A stretch of 64,000 bases of DNA from an uncultured Marinomonas sp. (GCA_947493575.1 CANLRQ010000001.1:124001-188000), one strand, 5' to 3'. Positions 26,660-34,916 are shown, counted from the stretch's first letter. Program-made: numbers and translations. Notes: a model not told the origin generated them from the letters alone.

Positions 26660-27148
26660 TTAAGAGTTTACCGTATTTTCTATAAATGAAACTAAATCTT
26701 TGATAGTTGTAAATGAAGAATTCACAGAGTGTAATGTAACACCTGTTGTATTGAACTCTTGTCCATGAGCGATACTATTTCGCCAACGTACAATTGAGTT
26801 TATATTATTTTTTCTATTGTTTTCCTCATTAATCCATTCTAAAAATGCATCACTCCAACTTTCATTAAATTGCTCTAGAATTAATTTTATATTATTCACA
26901 TTCATATTTTTAGATACAGGCCAAGTTTTTTCTATATATCTTGATAGCTGGTTATTATCGCCTTTAGAAGCATATTGAAGAAGTAATTCTTTAATCGCTT
27001 GCTCTAGGTATCCAGATACAAGGACCGCAAGATATTTAGCTTTATGTGCTTGCGCTTCAGGATCAGGATCATCATTATATGATGTGAATAATGTAGTGAT
27101 TCTGGACTTATACTGGTTATGGTTTGCACTACGAGAGTTGCGTAACAT
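26660..27148 (-). CDS. HEPN-domain protein (RiboL-PSP / MAE_28990-like), putative RNase
   Basis: A 162-residue all-alpha protein. KYLAVLVSGYLEQAIKELLLQYASKG (about 38-63) and SIVRWRNSIAHGQEF (119-133) match the HEPN fold; R123-N-x3-H128 is the Rx4H catalytic motif of HEPN ribonucleases. The closest type I recognise is the RiboL-PSP/MAE_28990 HEPN group, known from restriction and conflict loci. It follows the DUF262 gene by eight bases on the same strand, so the two are co-expressed. A reasonable reading is an effector that cuts RNA when the DUF262 partner senses foreign DNA. This has not been shown. Confidence 0.75.
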   Translation of the reverse strand: MLRNSRSANHNQYKSRITTLFTSYNDDPDPEAQAHKAKYLAVLVSGYLEQAIKELLLQYASKGDNNQLSRYIEKTWPVSKNMNVNNIKLILEQFNESWSDAFLEWINEENNRKNNINSIVRWRNSIAHGQEFNTTGVTLHSVNSSFTTIKDLVSFIENTVNS

Positions 27149-27156
27149 AATTTATT

Positions 27157-28731
27157 CTATCCTTGAAATATCCTAATTGCTGTATTAATTCTCGTTTTCA
27201 CATTCCCCGTATCATTAATAAATTCTGCTGTAGAGTCTAAATAATCTTCATCAGACAACAATAATTCTACCTTCAACCTTATTTCATTTTGACTAAACGT
27301 TTTGCCAGAATCTAATGCTTTCGCAAAACCAACAGTGACAGCATCAAATTTTGATAGTAGAAAAGTACTTCCTGGTTTAAATAATGATTCGCCACAAGCT
27401 TCAATGAGTTGAGTCATAACTCTTTCAAAAGAACTTCTTAGAGTTGATGTCCTAGTTAGGTCGATACTACGATTTATTTCCATGTATTTATCTAGAAAAC
27501 TAGGCATCGGGGCTTTGTAATTTTCATATTCGTCATATAAAGAGAAAAATCGTAAAATAGTTTCGACATCTTTATAGCGACTATGTACATCACCAAAAAG
27601 TCTACGCCACGCAGTATTTGAATTTAAACTATGAATCAGGTCATCAAATGAACCATAAAAAATACATGACCGAACCTCTTGGGGTTGCAAAGCTTTTCCA
27701 CTGGTATTTAGTCTTCTAAATATTTGCACCACTGCATTATTATATTCCTGACCATACTCGGAACTATCTACAGAAGGATCAGGCTTAATTACTATACTAT
27801 GCAAAATTGAGTCACTTAAAGTTCGTTCATCGGCAATATCAAGAACTTTAGAGTTTTTTCCTTTTGCTACCTCACGATTGTAATAACAACCACGAAGATC
27901 TTCATGAATTTTCTTACTGTTAGATATAGCAAACTCACCATTTAAATACCGCTGGAGTGTCTTGAGCCTTTGTTGTCCATCTACAATATTTAAACTCTTA
28001 GTAACACGATCTAAAGCAAGAAATATATTTGGAACGGGCAAGCCAAGAATCAAAGACTCGATAAATCTAGATTGTTCAACAGTACTCCATACAAAACCAC
28101 GCTGAAAACGTGGTAGTTTAATATCACCACGTTTTAGTCGTTTTACCAACCCTTCAACATCACTATCCCAACCATAACTAGAAACTTCAAATCGAGAAGG
28201 CTCATCTAATTCACTACTAACAGGGTCTTCTACTTCTGTTTCTTCTCCGAAATCTGGTATACCAATAAATTCACTAGAGTCAAGCTTGATACGGTCTACG
28301 ATATCCGAAAAAAGTGGATTATCGTCTGCATTTAAAGACTGATCATCTGATAAATTTAATACAATAATATCGCTATTTTCAATAAATAGAGCGAATACTT
28401 GATCTGCAGTTGCATATTTATGCAGCCTTCCTGGCCAGAACCTAGTATCTCCCCTTGTGTTTGCACGATATAAAGAAGCTTTAGTTTCTTCTCGTTGGCC
28501 ATTGCTTAAAATAACGCATGGCAGCATTACTTTGTGCTCTGCACCACACTCTTGAGAATCATAGTCATGAATTTGAGACGCTTTAAGTAACTGAATTATA
28601 GGGGCTGTGGCATCTAAAATGCTTTTAATTAGCCCTGTTTCTGTTAGAAATAGTAGTGCATAAGGTATATCTAAATCTTTTAAAACTTGTTCCTTATGAA
28701 GTTCTTGAGTTGTAAGGTCTCTAGTATTCAT
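27157..28731 (-). CDS. DUF262 (GmrS/ParB-like) protein with an additional N-terminal domain
   Basis: A 524-residue protein. Residues 1-130 form a separate domain (YALLFLTETGLIKSILDATAPIIQLLK, IHDYDSQECGAEHKVMLP, ASLYRANTRGDTRFWPGRL) that looks like a DNA-recognition module of restriction proteins; I cannot name the family. An acidic linker (about 140-180) leads to DUF262: LPRFQRGFVWSTVEQSRFIESLILGLPVPNIFL at 207-238 and IVDGQQRLKTL with DGQQR at 251-255, the ParB-like nucleotide site of GmrS and related systems. The C-terminal helical part lacks an obvious DUF1524 HNH nuclease (no HNH or DxxH pair seen). A HEPN gene follows after eight bases and a C5-methyltransferase gene precedes by 160 bases. 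Confidence 0.8.
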   Translation of the reverse strand: MNTRDLTTQELHKEQVLKDLDIPYALLFLTETGLIKSILDATAPIIQLLKASQIHDYDSQECGAEHKVMLPCVILSNGQREETKASLYRANTRGDTRFWPGRLHKYATADQVFALFIENSDIIVLNLSDDQSLNADDNPLFSDIVDRIKLDSSEFIGIPDFGEETEVEDPVSSELDEPSRFEVSSYGWDSDVEGLVKRLKRGDIKLPRFQRGFVWSTVEQSRFIESLILGLPVPNIFLALDRVTKSLNIVDGQQRLKTLQRYLNGEFAISNSKKIHEDLRGCYYNREVAKGKNSKVLDIADERTLSDSILHSIVIKPDPSVDSSEYGQEYNNAVVQIFRRLNTSGKALQPQEVRSCIFYGSFDDLIHSLNSNTAWRRLFGDVHSRYKDVETILRFFSLYDEYENYKAPMPSFLDKYMEINRSIDLTRTSTLRSSFERVMTQLIEACGESLFKPGSTFLLSKFDAVTVGFAKALDSGKTFSQNEIRLKVELLLSDEDYLDSTAEFINDTGNVKTRINTAIRIFQG

Positions 28732-28891
28732 GGCGCTTCTTTTTCGTCCGTTAATAAAGTTACTATGTAATGGTGTATATAAAATATGTCTTGATTTTTA
28801 GCATAACTTTGTTCAGCAGTATTAGAAAGTAAAAAAGATAGTCGTAGGTCAATAAATTCCTGATTTTAGTTTTTAGTGTGATTATAATTAT

Positions 28892-30469
28892 TTATAAGCG
28901 CCTTAATAAATCAGATATGGCTTTACCTAAAGATAGCCCTAAAAGTGGTGGTACGGCATTGCCCACTTGAGTATATTGTGGAACTTCAAACTTCCGATTT
29001 TTCCCTCCTGTAGTTACTTTTGATCGGAAAATAAAATCATCAGGAAAAGATTGAATTCTTGCCATCTCTCTTACTGTTAGGGTTCTTAATTCTAAGTAGT
29101 CATAGTGACAAACATCATCAGGTATCGATAATGCAGCAGGTGCGGGAGCATAAGGGTTCAAAGCTTTTTGAGTTCGCTTTTTCGTTGGATGTGATCGCAA
29201 GAAAAGTAGAAAGTCATTTTTTTCATTTGTTTTGAACTTCTTGTAGCTCTCATCTTCTATTAGATACTTAAACTCAGAGAGTAATTCCCAAGAGGCTGAG
29301 CTTAACTCGCAACTTTCCCCTTTAAGTATAGAGAGTACTTCATTAGCTACTTTCGGATTACATTTTTGTAAAACTTGATATATGCAAAAACGACGTTTAA
29401 CCAAAGCACTATTTTTTCTACGCTCATGATTGTGAATTTGATTATATTTAGTTTTGCTACCTAACATTGAATTCACTCTATTAACAAAATCTGATTTTCT
29501 AACATTTTCATTGAAACGTAGATCATCCAAAGCTTCTTTCGCAGTAACCTCAAAGCTATTTACTAAATCCTTTAAGAAAGAGTCTTCAAACAAATTAAGG
29601 TCGCTATCTCGTTTAACATCAAAGTAAGACAGGTCTCCGAATTCGACAGGTAAAGAGTCTTTTTTAAATTTCTGAAAAAAATCGAATCCAGATTGAAACA
29701 ATGTTTTCTCACTCTGATTAAAAGAACACTTAAGGCTTTTATAAATATCCAAACGAACATTTATCATGATAAATCTAGGTCGATTTTGAGGAACACCAGA
29801 TAGTCGAGCGTTAATATGTAAACAAAGAGGGACATAACCAATTTCTGCAAATGCCTTTGCTACTTCAAACCACGCATGATAACTAACTCCACCTTTAGTA
29901 AATGGCCTCAATATACCTGTTACATTCTCCAGAACAGAGAATTTAGGGTTAGCCATTTTAACAAATTTAGCAAATTCCCATGGCAAAATATTTTTTTCAC
30001 TATCTCTCTCTCGTAATCCTGCCATGCTAAAACTTTGGCACGGAGGACCACCCGAAACAAGATCAACCCCTCCTAGACCAAAACCGTCTAGTAGTGCAGC
30101 TTGACGAGAGGTACTTACTTCAAAATAATGATTGAGCTGGACTAGACTTCCTACAACTAATTTCCCTAAAAGGTCACCAGCATGTACAGGCATATCAGTC
30201 TCTGCCGACCCTGAAATAGGGTAGTGGTAAGGGTTTTCTCTAAGGCGATTGGTAAGGTCTGTATTTTTATACTGGCTGCTAAGCCACAGTACTTTCGACT
30301 GAGATTTACTTTTAGTGGCTAAATTAACTAGATTCTTATCTAAAAAATTATACGCAAAGGTTTCTGCCGCCATAGGTGATAGCTCATTAGCTAACATTAA
30401 GTCAAATCCAGCTTTTTTTAGGCCTAAAGATAGCCCGCCACACCCTGCAAATAGTTCAATATGGTTCAA
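28892..30469 (-). CDS. DNA (cytosine-5) methyltransferase
   Basis: A 525-residue C5 methyltransferase. Motif I is IELFAGCGGLSLGLKKAGF (residues 4-22); motif IV is VSGGPPCQSFSMAGLR, with catalytic Cys144; motif VI is VLENVTG (179-185); motif VIII is PQNRPRFIMI (227-236). The target-recognition region spans about 240-450. Motif IX is RTLTVREMARIQSFPDDFIF and motif X is YTQVGNAVPPLLG near 499-511. All catalytic parts look intact. The target sequence cannot be read off. No conventional restriction endonuclease is adjacent; instead it heads a block with DUF262 and HEPN genes, so it may mark self DNA for those effectors. Lower GC and rarer codons than polA suggest transfer. Confidence 0.93.
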   Translation of the reverse strand: MNHIELFAGCGGLSLGLKKAGFDLMLANELSPMAAETFAYNFLDKNLVNLATKSKSQSKVLWLSSQYKNTDLTNRLRENPYHYPISGSAETDMPVHAGDLLGKLVVGSLVQLNHYFEVSTSRQAALLDGFGLGGVDLVSGGPPCQSFSMAGLRERDSEKNILPWEFAKFVKMANPKFSVLENVTGILRPFTKGGVSYHAWFEVAKAFAEIGYVPLCLHINARLSGVPQNRPRFIMINVRLDIYKSLKCSFNQSEKTLFQSGFDFFQKFKKDSLPVEFGDLSYFDVKRDSDLNLFEDSFLKDLVNSFEVTAKEALDDLRFNENVRKSDFVNRVNSMLGSKTKYNQIHNHERRKNSALVKRRFCIYQVLQKCNPKVANEVLSILKGESCELSSASWELLSEFKYLIEDESYKKFKTNEKNDFLLFLRSHPTKKRTQKALNPYAPAPAALSIPDDVCHYDYLELRTLTVREMARIQSFPDDFIFRSKVTTGGKNRKFEVPQYTQVGNAVPPLLGLSLGKAISDLLRRL

Positions 30470-30658
30470 TGTTAAGCCTTACTAAAATTTAGTTGCTAAC
30501 CTTACATTATTGTACATATTAAATCCAGGGTATACTCATCTATAAAGTCGATTAAAAACTTTAGACTTTGCTATCAAGATTGCTTCTGTCATGGTCAAGT
30601 AATCCTGTAGGAACTCTAAACCACTTCCAGTAATTCCTGTCACTTCTGCACAGGTGTT

Positions 30659-30817
30659 ATGGAAGGATTAGAGCAGAAAGCCGGTCAACTTGACGCTCTC
30701 TGGCACATTACCGAAGACCTGTTTTTGCAGTTCAACCCAGGCAGAAGCACAAGTGAAGTAAAAGAAATGATCTTAAAAGAGATAGATGAGTACAGCACAA
30801 TTCTAAAAGATGTTTAG
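30659..30817 (+). CDS. Small hypothetical protein, 52 residues
   Basis: The frame reads MEGLEQKAGQLDALWHITED and then LFLQFNPGRSTSEVKEMILK before the end, a compact, amphipathic helical composition that looks protein-like. No Shine-Dalgarno is obvious before the ATG and no relative is recognised. It may be a real small gene or the tail of a decayed one. Confidence 0.35.
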   Translation: MEGLEQKAGQLDALWHITEDLFLQFNPGRSTSEVKEMILKEIDEYSTILKDV

Positions 30818-30943
30818 GCACTTGAATGGTAAATATATTTGACTTCTAGGCTTCGTTTGTTATGCTTATTTCATAGGGTAATAACTGGAACGGCTCCCAG
30901 CTTACCGACGTCTATAAACGACCTAGCCGCCTATGTAAATCTT

Positions 30944-30977
30944 AAAAAAGCCTGTTAGCTTATACTAATGGGCTTTT
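30944..30977 (+). terminator. Terminator-like hairpin
   Basis: AAAAAAGCC, a loop, then GGGCTTTTTT with a T run, about 130 bases after the small ORF. It is symmetric enough to work in either direction. Confidence 0.5.
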
Positions 30978-31322
30978 TTATGCCTTTAACAAATTTGAGT
31001 TAATTGTATTTTAAAAGTCTCACTCTGCACAAAGTCGTCAATAAATAACATTAAACAATTGATTTTAAATGCTTTTATTTAAAGCTCACCTAGCATTCGC
31101 TCACACAAACCGATCTGACTCGCTTTCCTTCTTCATTTACTAGACGTCTCTCGCTAGCCCATCCATCTAAGAGTCAAATGAAAAAGCTAAAAATGTAAAT
31201 AACAATGAGAGACATCAGCATAACTCTCGTTTTTTCAAAAATGGGAAAATTACCCTTTGATTTTATTGATGTTTTTCACACGGAAAAATCAATTTACCGA
31301 ATTATGCTGAGGTCTCAATGAA

Positions 31323-31476
31323 TTAAAAAACATAAGAACAGTTACTATCCGACGCCGCGCGCTCAGATATTTCAGCGTTAAAAAGCTTAACCGCTAGTTC
31401 ATCAAGAACAGATTCTGGGGCACCAGAGCGTACAAGTCAGGTTTCAATAAGAGGAACGGCTAACCATTTATATAGT
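31323..31476 (-). pseudogene. Coding remnant of unknown family
   Basis: Read on the minus strand: YKWLAVPLIET, a stop, then LVRSGAPESVLDELAVKLFN and a short tail up to a TAA. The amino-acid pattern is that of a folded helical protein C-terminus interrupted by one stop. I do not recognise the family. Confidence 0.35.
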
Positions 31477-31631
31477 GTGCCTCTTAAGCAACCAAAATAG
31501 AAATTGTAACCATTGACTTCGCTCTCTTTTTCATGATTTCAGTCCGATTGATTAAACAACATAATAAGAGGCAAGCCTTGTATAAAAGATCAGAGAAAAA
31601 GAGTAGGTCAAGATCATTAGGGTCGTCCTTA

Positions 31632-31655
31632 TAAAAGGGATCTGACCTCTTTTTA
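31632..31655 (-). repeat. Island-boundary repeat C3 (single arm, inverted)
   Basis: AAAAGGGATCTGACCTCTTT is the complement of the C core with one change. It directly abuts the stop codon of the toxin gene. It is inverted relative to C2 and C4. Confidence 0.75.
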
Positions 31656-31946
31656 TTAAAGCAGATGCTTAACATCTCGATAGAAGTTTTCATGAGATCC
31701 AAGCGCGATGAGCTCCAGAATGACAGTACCGTCTTCATAACTGTAGCCTAGCAAGGTCAGTTGCTTAACCATTGTAAACTGATGAACTCGAAGGAAGCTT
31801 AGATCGCCTTTTTTAGCTTCTCCTAGAAATGGGTCTTTCAGCAGCGCTTTGATGGCTCTATCAAGGTCTGCTTTTTGATTAACATGCAGTTTTTTAACTG
31901 TCTTTTTAAAGCTGGTTGTTTGTAGAACCTGTGTGATCTTAGCCAA
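31656..31946 (-). CDS. RelE/ParE-like toxin of a type II toxin-antitoxin pair
   Basis: A 96-residue basic protein, MAKITQVLQTTSFKKTVKKL onward. SFKKTVKKLHVNQKADLDRAIKALLKDPFLGEAKKGDLSFLRVHQF has the RelE/ParE layout (two helices then a beta sheet), and LLGYSYEDGTVILELIALGSHENFYRDVK gives the final strands and helix, as in YafQ/HigB-like mRNA interferases. I place the start at TTG 31946, which overlaps the antitoxin stop by eight bases (31939-31946). An ATG further up would lie deep inside the antitoxin gene. Antitoxin first, toxin second is the usual order. Confidence 0.75.
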   Translation of the reverse strand: MAKITQVLQTTSFKKTVKKLHVNQKADLDRAIKALLKDPFLGEAKKGDLSFLRVHQFTMVKQLTLLGYSYEDGTVILELIALGSHENFYRDVKHLL

Positions 31947-32160
31947 AATCGTAAGACTCCAATTTACCCGCTTCTTTTTCAGCTTTGGCAATAATGGCTT
32001 GTCGAACAAATTCGTAAGGCAAATCGGGGTTGTCTTCCATCATTTCACCAATTTTTGCCCAATGCTCTATCTGCTTTGGCGTTGTACGATTCAGTGCTTT
32101 CGCCATGATACTTGCCTTATCAACAAGCTCTTGATCGAGTCTTATACTTGCAGTTGACAT
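31939..32160 (-). CDS. ParD-like antitoxin
   Basis: A 73-residue protein, MSTASIRLDQELVDKASIMA, followed by KALNRTTPKQIEHWAKIGEMMEDNPDLPYEFV. The N-terminus is a ribbon-helix-helix DNA-binding fold of the ParD-like antitoxin family; the acidic C-terminus would wrap the toxin. AGAG stands nine bases before the ATG at 32160, which favours this start over the ATG at 32169. The toxin gene overlaps its end, so they are translationally coupled. Autoregulation through the RHH domain is expected from family knowledge. Confidence 0.78.
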   Translation of the reverse strand: MSTASIRLDQELVDKASIMAKALNRTTPKQIEHWAKIGEMMEDNPDLPYEFVRQAIIAKAEKEAGKLESYDFG

Positions 32161-32235
32161 ATTTTTCATCTCTTTTCGATTCTTTATGCATCAATTGTAG
32201 TAAGTTGCTACAATCAATTCAACCATTGATATCTA

Positions 32236-32254
32236 AAGAAATCAGATCCCTTTA
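32236..32254 (+). repeat. Island-boundary repeat C4 (diverged arm)
   Basis: AAGAAATCAGATCCCTTTA keeps the TCAGATCCCTT core. Together with the inverted C3 it brackets the toxin-antitoxin pair, and it ends 16 bases before the YdjM-like gene. Confidence 0.6.
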
Positions 32255-32269
32255 TAAACTCTCCCCCTA

Positions 32270-32974
32270 TTACCCATTAATTTTCTGCACTATCCATTCT
32301 GATAAATTGACAAGTTCCGGTAGCCAATCCAATGCAACAGACCAAGCTTCAGCACTAGGGCTAAACCAGTAACCCAAAGCGCAGATCAATACGAACACCA
32401 GTGATGCCAGTGGCTCGCCCCAATCGGTAAGTTTCATTGCTGTGCCAAATGAACGTTTGACGCGCATCCCAGACAGTTCAACACTGTATAACTCGTCCAG
32501 TATGAGATGAATGGTCGAACCTATAAAAGTGAAGCCTCCAATGCCCCATGCGGTTTTCGCTTCAAGTGAAAACGCATGATAAGCGATAGGGACAGCGACG
32601 GCCGTAAACATAAGGTTAGCAAGTAAACTGTGCAACGCCCCTCGGTGTACCGTGAGCTGTTCAAACACCCATTGTATTGGGAAACGAACCACCAGATAAC
32701 TTGATATTGCCAAAGCGAGCAGTTGCCAATGGATAAATTGATCCATGCCTATCGCGATGCTAAGTCCCGCAGCCAGTGCACCAAACAACCGAAACACCAG
32801 TCGAATTGCTATGGATTCATCCGCATCAATATCCGGCAGCAAACCACCCAAAGTCCCCGCTAGAGCATAAAAAATTGCTTCATGCATATTAGAAAACCCC
32901 ATAATAAAGGTGCTTGCTGCCAACGGAGCACAAAGTACGGCAGCCACCGTCACATGGGTTTTAAAATCAGCCAT
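32270..32974 (-). CDS. YdjM-like membrane-bound metal-dependent hydrolase
   Basis: A 234-residue membrane protein with about five helices. It matches the YdjM/DUF457 family: FKTHVTVAAVL (first His), LAGTLGGLLPDIDADES (metal-binding Asp cluster at about 44-54), LTVHRGALHSLLANLM (His pair) and STIHLILDELYSVELSGMRVKRSFGTAM (third His and Asp). The enzyme's natural substrate is unknown; E. coli YdjM is LexA-regulated, but no SOS box is visible here. It marks the right edge of the accessory island. Confidence 0.85.
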   Translation of the reverse strand: MADFKTHVTVAAVLCAPLAASTFIMGFSNMHEAIFYALAGTLGGLLPDIDADESIAIRLVFRLFGALAAGLSIAIGMDQFIHWQLLALAISSYLVVRFPIQWVFEQLTVHRGALHSLLANLMFTAVAVPIAYHAFSLEAKTAWGIGGFTFIGSTIHLILDELYSVELSGMRVKRSFGTAMKLTDWGEPLASLVFVLICALGYWFSPSAEAWSVALDWLPELVNLSEWIVQKING

Positions 32975-33292
32975 TTATATTGCTCTTATTAAGATAATCT
33001 AAGTTGGTAAAGTGTTTTCGAATGATAAATTATTATTGCGCGCATACTACAGAATCGAGCAGAAGAGTTACAGACAATCAGAGTTTAGTAAATAATACAC
33101 ACCTCGTTATTCGGTCAATGACATTGGCACCATTTCTAATTCATAATGTGTATTTACTCCCAAATATAGCCATTAAAAATAGAATGTGCCGCTATACCAA
33201 TTAACTAGAGGGTAAAACCTTTTACATTATTTCCCAAAAGATCTAGCTGTGATAACCTCAAAATTTATGACTCTTTAATAGGATCTTATTCG
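32975..33292. other. Intergenic region without visible features
   Basis: This 318-base divergent gap lies between the YdjM-like and J-domain-like genes. It is AT-rich; the 66-codon frame at 33004 has no support. I see no repeat, terminator or operator. Confidence 0.5.
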
Positions 33293-34399
33293 ATGAAAGT
33301 TACCGCTTCCAAAACCTCTAAAGACAGTCCAGCCGACTCAGCCGAGGCGCGTTTTAATAAAGCCTGGCAGCGGGTTGTTAATCAGCGAAAAAAGAACCAT
33401 GAATTACACCAACAGGTAACCCACTTCGCTGAAGCAACTAAGGCGCAGATAAATACCTCTGAGGAGGATTATGCAAGCACACTCTACATAATGTGTGAAA
33501 AACTCTTAGGGTTTTATCAACGTAAATCGTTGACGTTGTGGCAGCGTGAGACCTTAATGGCATGGTTTGTAGAGCGTTATCAATTTTTGTGTTCATCGCC
33601 GTTCACAAATCATTTGAGTATTGAAAATCTACAAGCACAATTTGAAGAGACCTACCAAAAAATGCACCCAGAGGTCGTAGAGCTGTTTGAACGAATTGAG
33701 GCCGAAGAATTGGGTTTCGAAGAGGACTTTGATGATGAATTAGACGGTGAGGATGCTATTGATGATATGTTTGAGTCGTTTTTTTCCGACTTTACAAACA
33801 ATCAAAACAACGACTCGCAACAAGAAAGTGGTTTTTTCGATGATTTCTTCCATCAACAACACGCTGAAACAGAAAAGCAGCAGCACGAAGAAAAAGAACT
33901 CGATAAACTCATGAAAACGGGGGCGCTAAACAAACTTTTCCGTAAATTATTACGTCAATTACACCCCGATTTAGAACAGGATAAAGAACGTCAAAAAGTA
34001 AAAAACCAATTAGTCAGCCAATTAACCGATGCCAGAGACAATGGAGACATAGGTACTATTTTTACTATGTATGCAGAACACATTGGTGAAAGCCCTTTGC
34101 TGGCTCTAGGAGACGTAGATTTGGACAACGCAACCAAGGTGTTGCAGCGTCAATTCAAACAATTACGTGATCAAAAAGACGATGTTTTCGCGGAAGTAGA
34201 TCCCATTGCCGCCAGTTTATACCATCGCTTCCACCGCAAAACGGTGAAGGCATCCCAAAAGGCCATTAACGAACACATTAAAGAACTACAACAAGATACC
34301 CAATCCTTAAAACACTTCAACGTCCATGTTACTAGCCTTGTCAAATTAAAACCCTATTTAGAAGCAAAGTATGAAAGCCATTTCTATGATTCATTCTAA
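33293..34399 (+). CDS. J-domain-like acidic protein
   Basis: A 368-residue soluble protein. Residues 120-200 are strikingly acidic and Gln-rich (EAEELGFEEDFDDELDGEDAIDDMF and on), likely disordered. LNKLFRKLLRQLHPDLEQDKERQKVKNQLVSQLTDARDNGDIGTIFTMY at about 212-260 has the helix-HPD-helix pattern of a DnaJ J-domain; HPD is intact. The N- and C-terminal thirds are helical. J-domains stimulate DnaK ATPase, so this may be a specialised co-chaperone. I know of related proteins in marine gammaproteobacteria only as hypothetical or DnaJ-like. Confidence 0.7.
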   Translation: MKVTASKTSKDSPADSAEARFNKAWQRVVNQRKKNHELHQQVTHFAEATKAQINTSEEDYASTLYIMCEKLLGFYQRKSLTLWQRETLMAWFVERYQFLCSSPFTNHLSIENLQAQFEETYQKMHPEVVELFERIEAEELGFEEDFDDELDGEDAIDDMFESFFSDFTNNQNNDSQQESGFFDDFFHQQHAETEKQQHEEKELDKLMKTGALNKLFRKLLRQLHPDLEQDKERQKVKNQLVSQLTDARDNGDIGTIFTMYAEHIGESPLLALGDVDLDNATKVLQRQFKQLRDQKDDVFAEVDPIAASLYHRFHRKTVKASQKAINEHIKELQQDTQSLKHFNVHVTSLVKLKPYLEAKYESHFYDSF

Positions 34400-34525
34400 A
34401 CGACTCATGGGATTCTTTCTGTTTGTGTCTTGCTTTTATCATCAGCGTCCAGCAAACCACACATAACAATCAAATTTCGATTCACATAGAGTGATGGTTT
34501 CTTTGGTCTCAGGAATCATCACTCT

Positions 34526-34855
34526 ATGCTTGCACCCTCTCCTCAAGTTTTTATTACCTTGATTTGTGGCTCAACTGATATGCACAGAACCATTAATGGC
34601 TTATGTGAGGTCGTTGCTTATGATCTGGCGTGAAACCTTGCTCTGAACATCTATTTGTCTTTTGTGGTCGTACTCGCAAGAAACTCAAGATTTTCCAATG
34701 GTCTGCCAATGGTTTTTGACTACATTTCAAACGACTCGAAAAGGCGCATTTAAGTGGTCAGGAATTGAAGACAATACATTATTCGATTCGCATTTCTGCC
34801 CGACAGTTAGATTGACTGCTTGAAGGTCTTCCGATTGATCTAGCAGGTGCCTTAC
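34526..34855 (+). pseudogene. Degenerate IS66-family accessory gene (tnpB/orf2)
   Basis: The first frame reads MLAPSPQVFITLICGSTDMH and continues RTINGLCEVVAYDLA to a stop. Another frame continues SEHLFVFCGRTRKKLKIFQW, then SANGF, a stop, and LHFKRLEKAHLSG. IS66 TnpB proteins have exactly this order (VDMRKSINGL, FVFCNRRRDKLKIL, RLEK). Stops and frameshifts make it dead, and no tnpC remains. Confidence 0.8.
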
Positions 34856-34916
34856 AGGTAGGTGACTATGCGATTTATATTAAACTCTAAAATAGAAACA
34901 AGGTGTGGTTTACTGG

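Larger units (their letters stand above)
30470..31655. other. Degraded stretch of the island without an intact gene
   Basis: In 1.2 kb I see a possible 52-residue ORF (30659-30817), a terminator-like hairpin (30944-30977) and a broken coding remnant on the minus strand (31323-31476). The ORF at 31484-31738 overlaps the toxin gene and is a shadow. The rest is AT-rich without recognisable content. The promoter of the methyltransferase gene should be within 30470-30560. Confidence 0.5.

Noticed and set aside
30850-30980. Structured small RNA ending in a terminator-like hairpin
   Set aside because: I compared it from memory with 6S RNA, tmRNA and similar RNAs and saw no convincing match, so only the hairpin is listed.
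31484-31738. 84-codon minus-strand frame overlapping the toxin gene
   Set aside because: Starts inside the toxin gene in another frame and runs across repeat C3; low-complexity composition.
32975-33050. LexA box for the YdjM-like gene
   Set aside because: No CTGT-N8-ACAG pattern in the upstream region.
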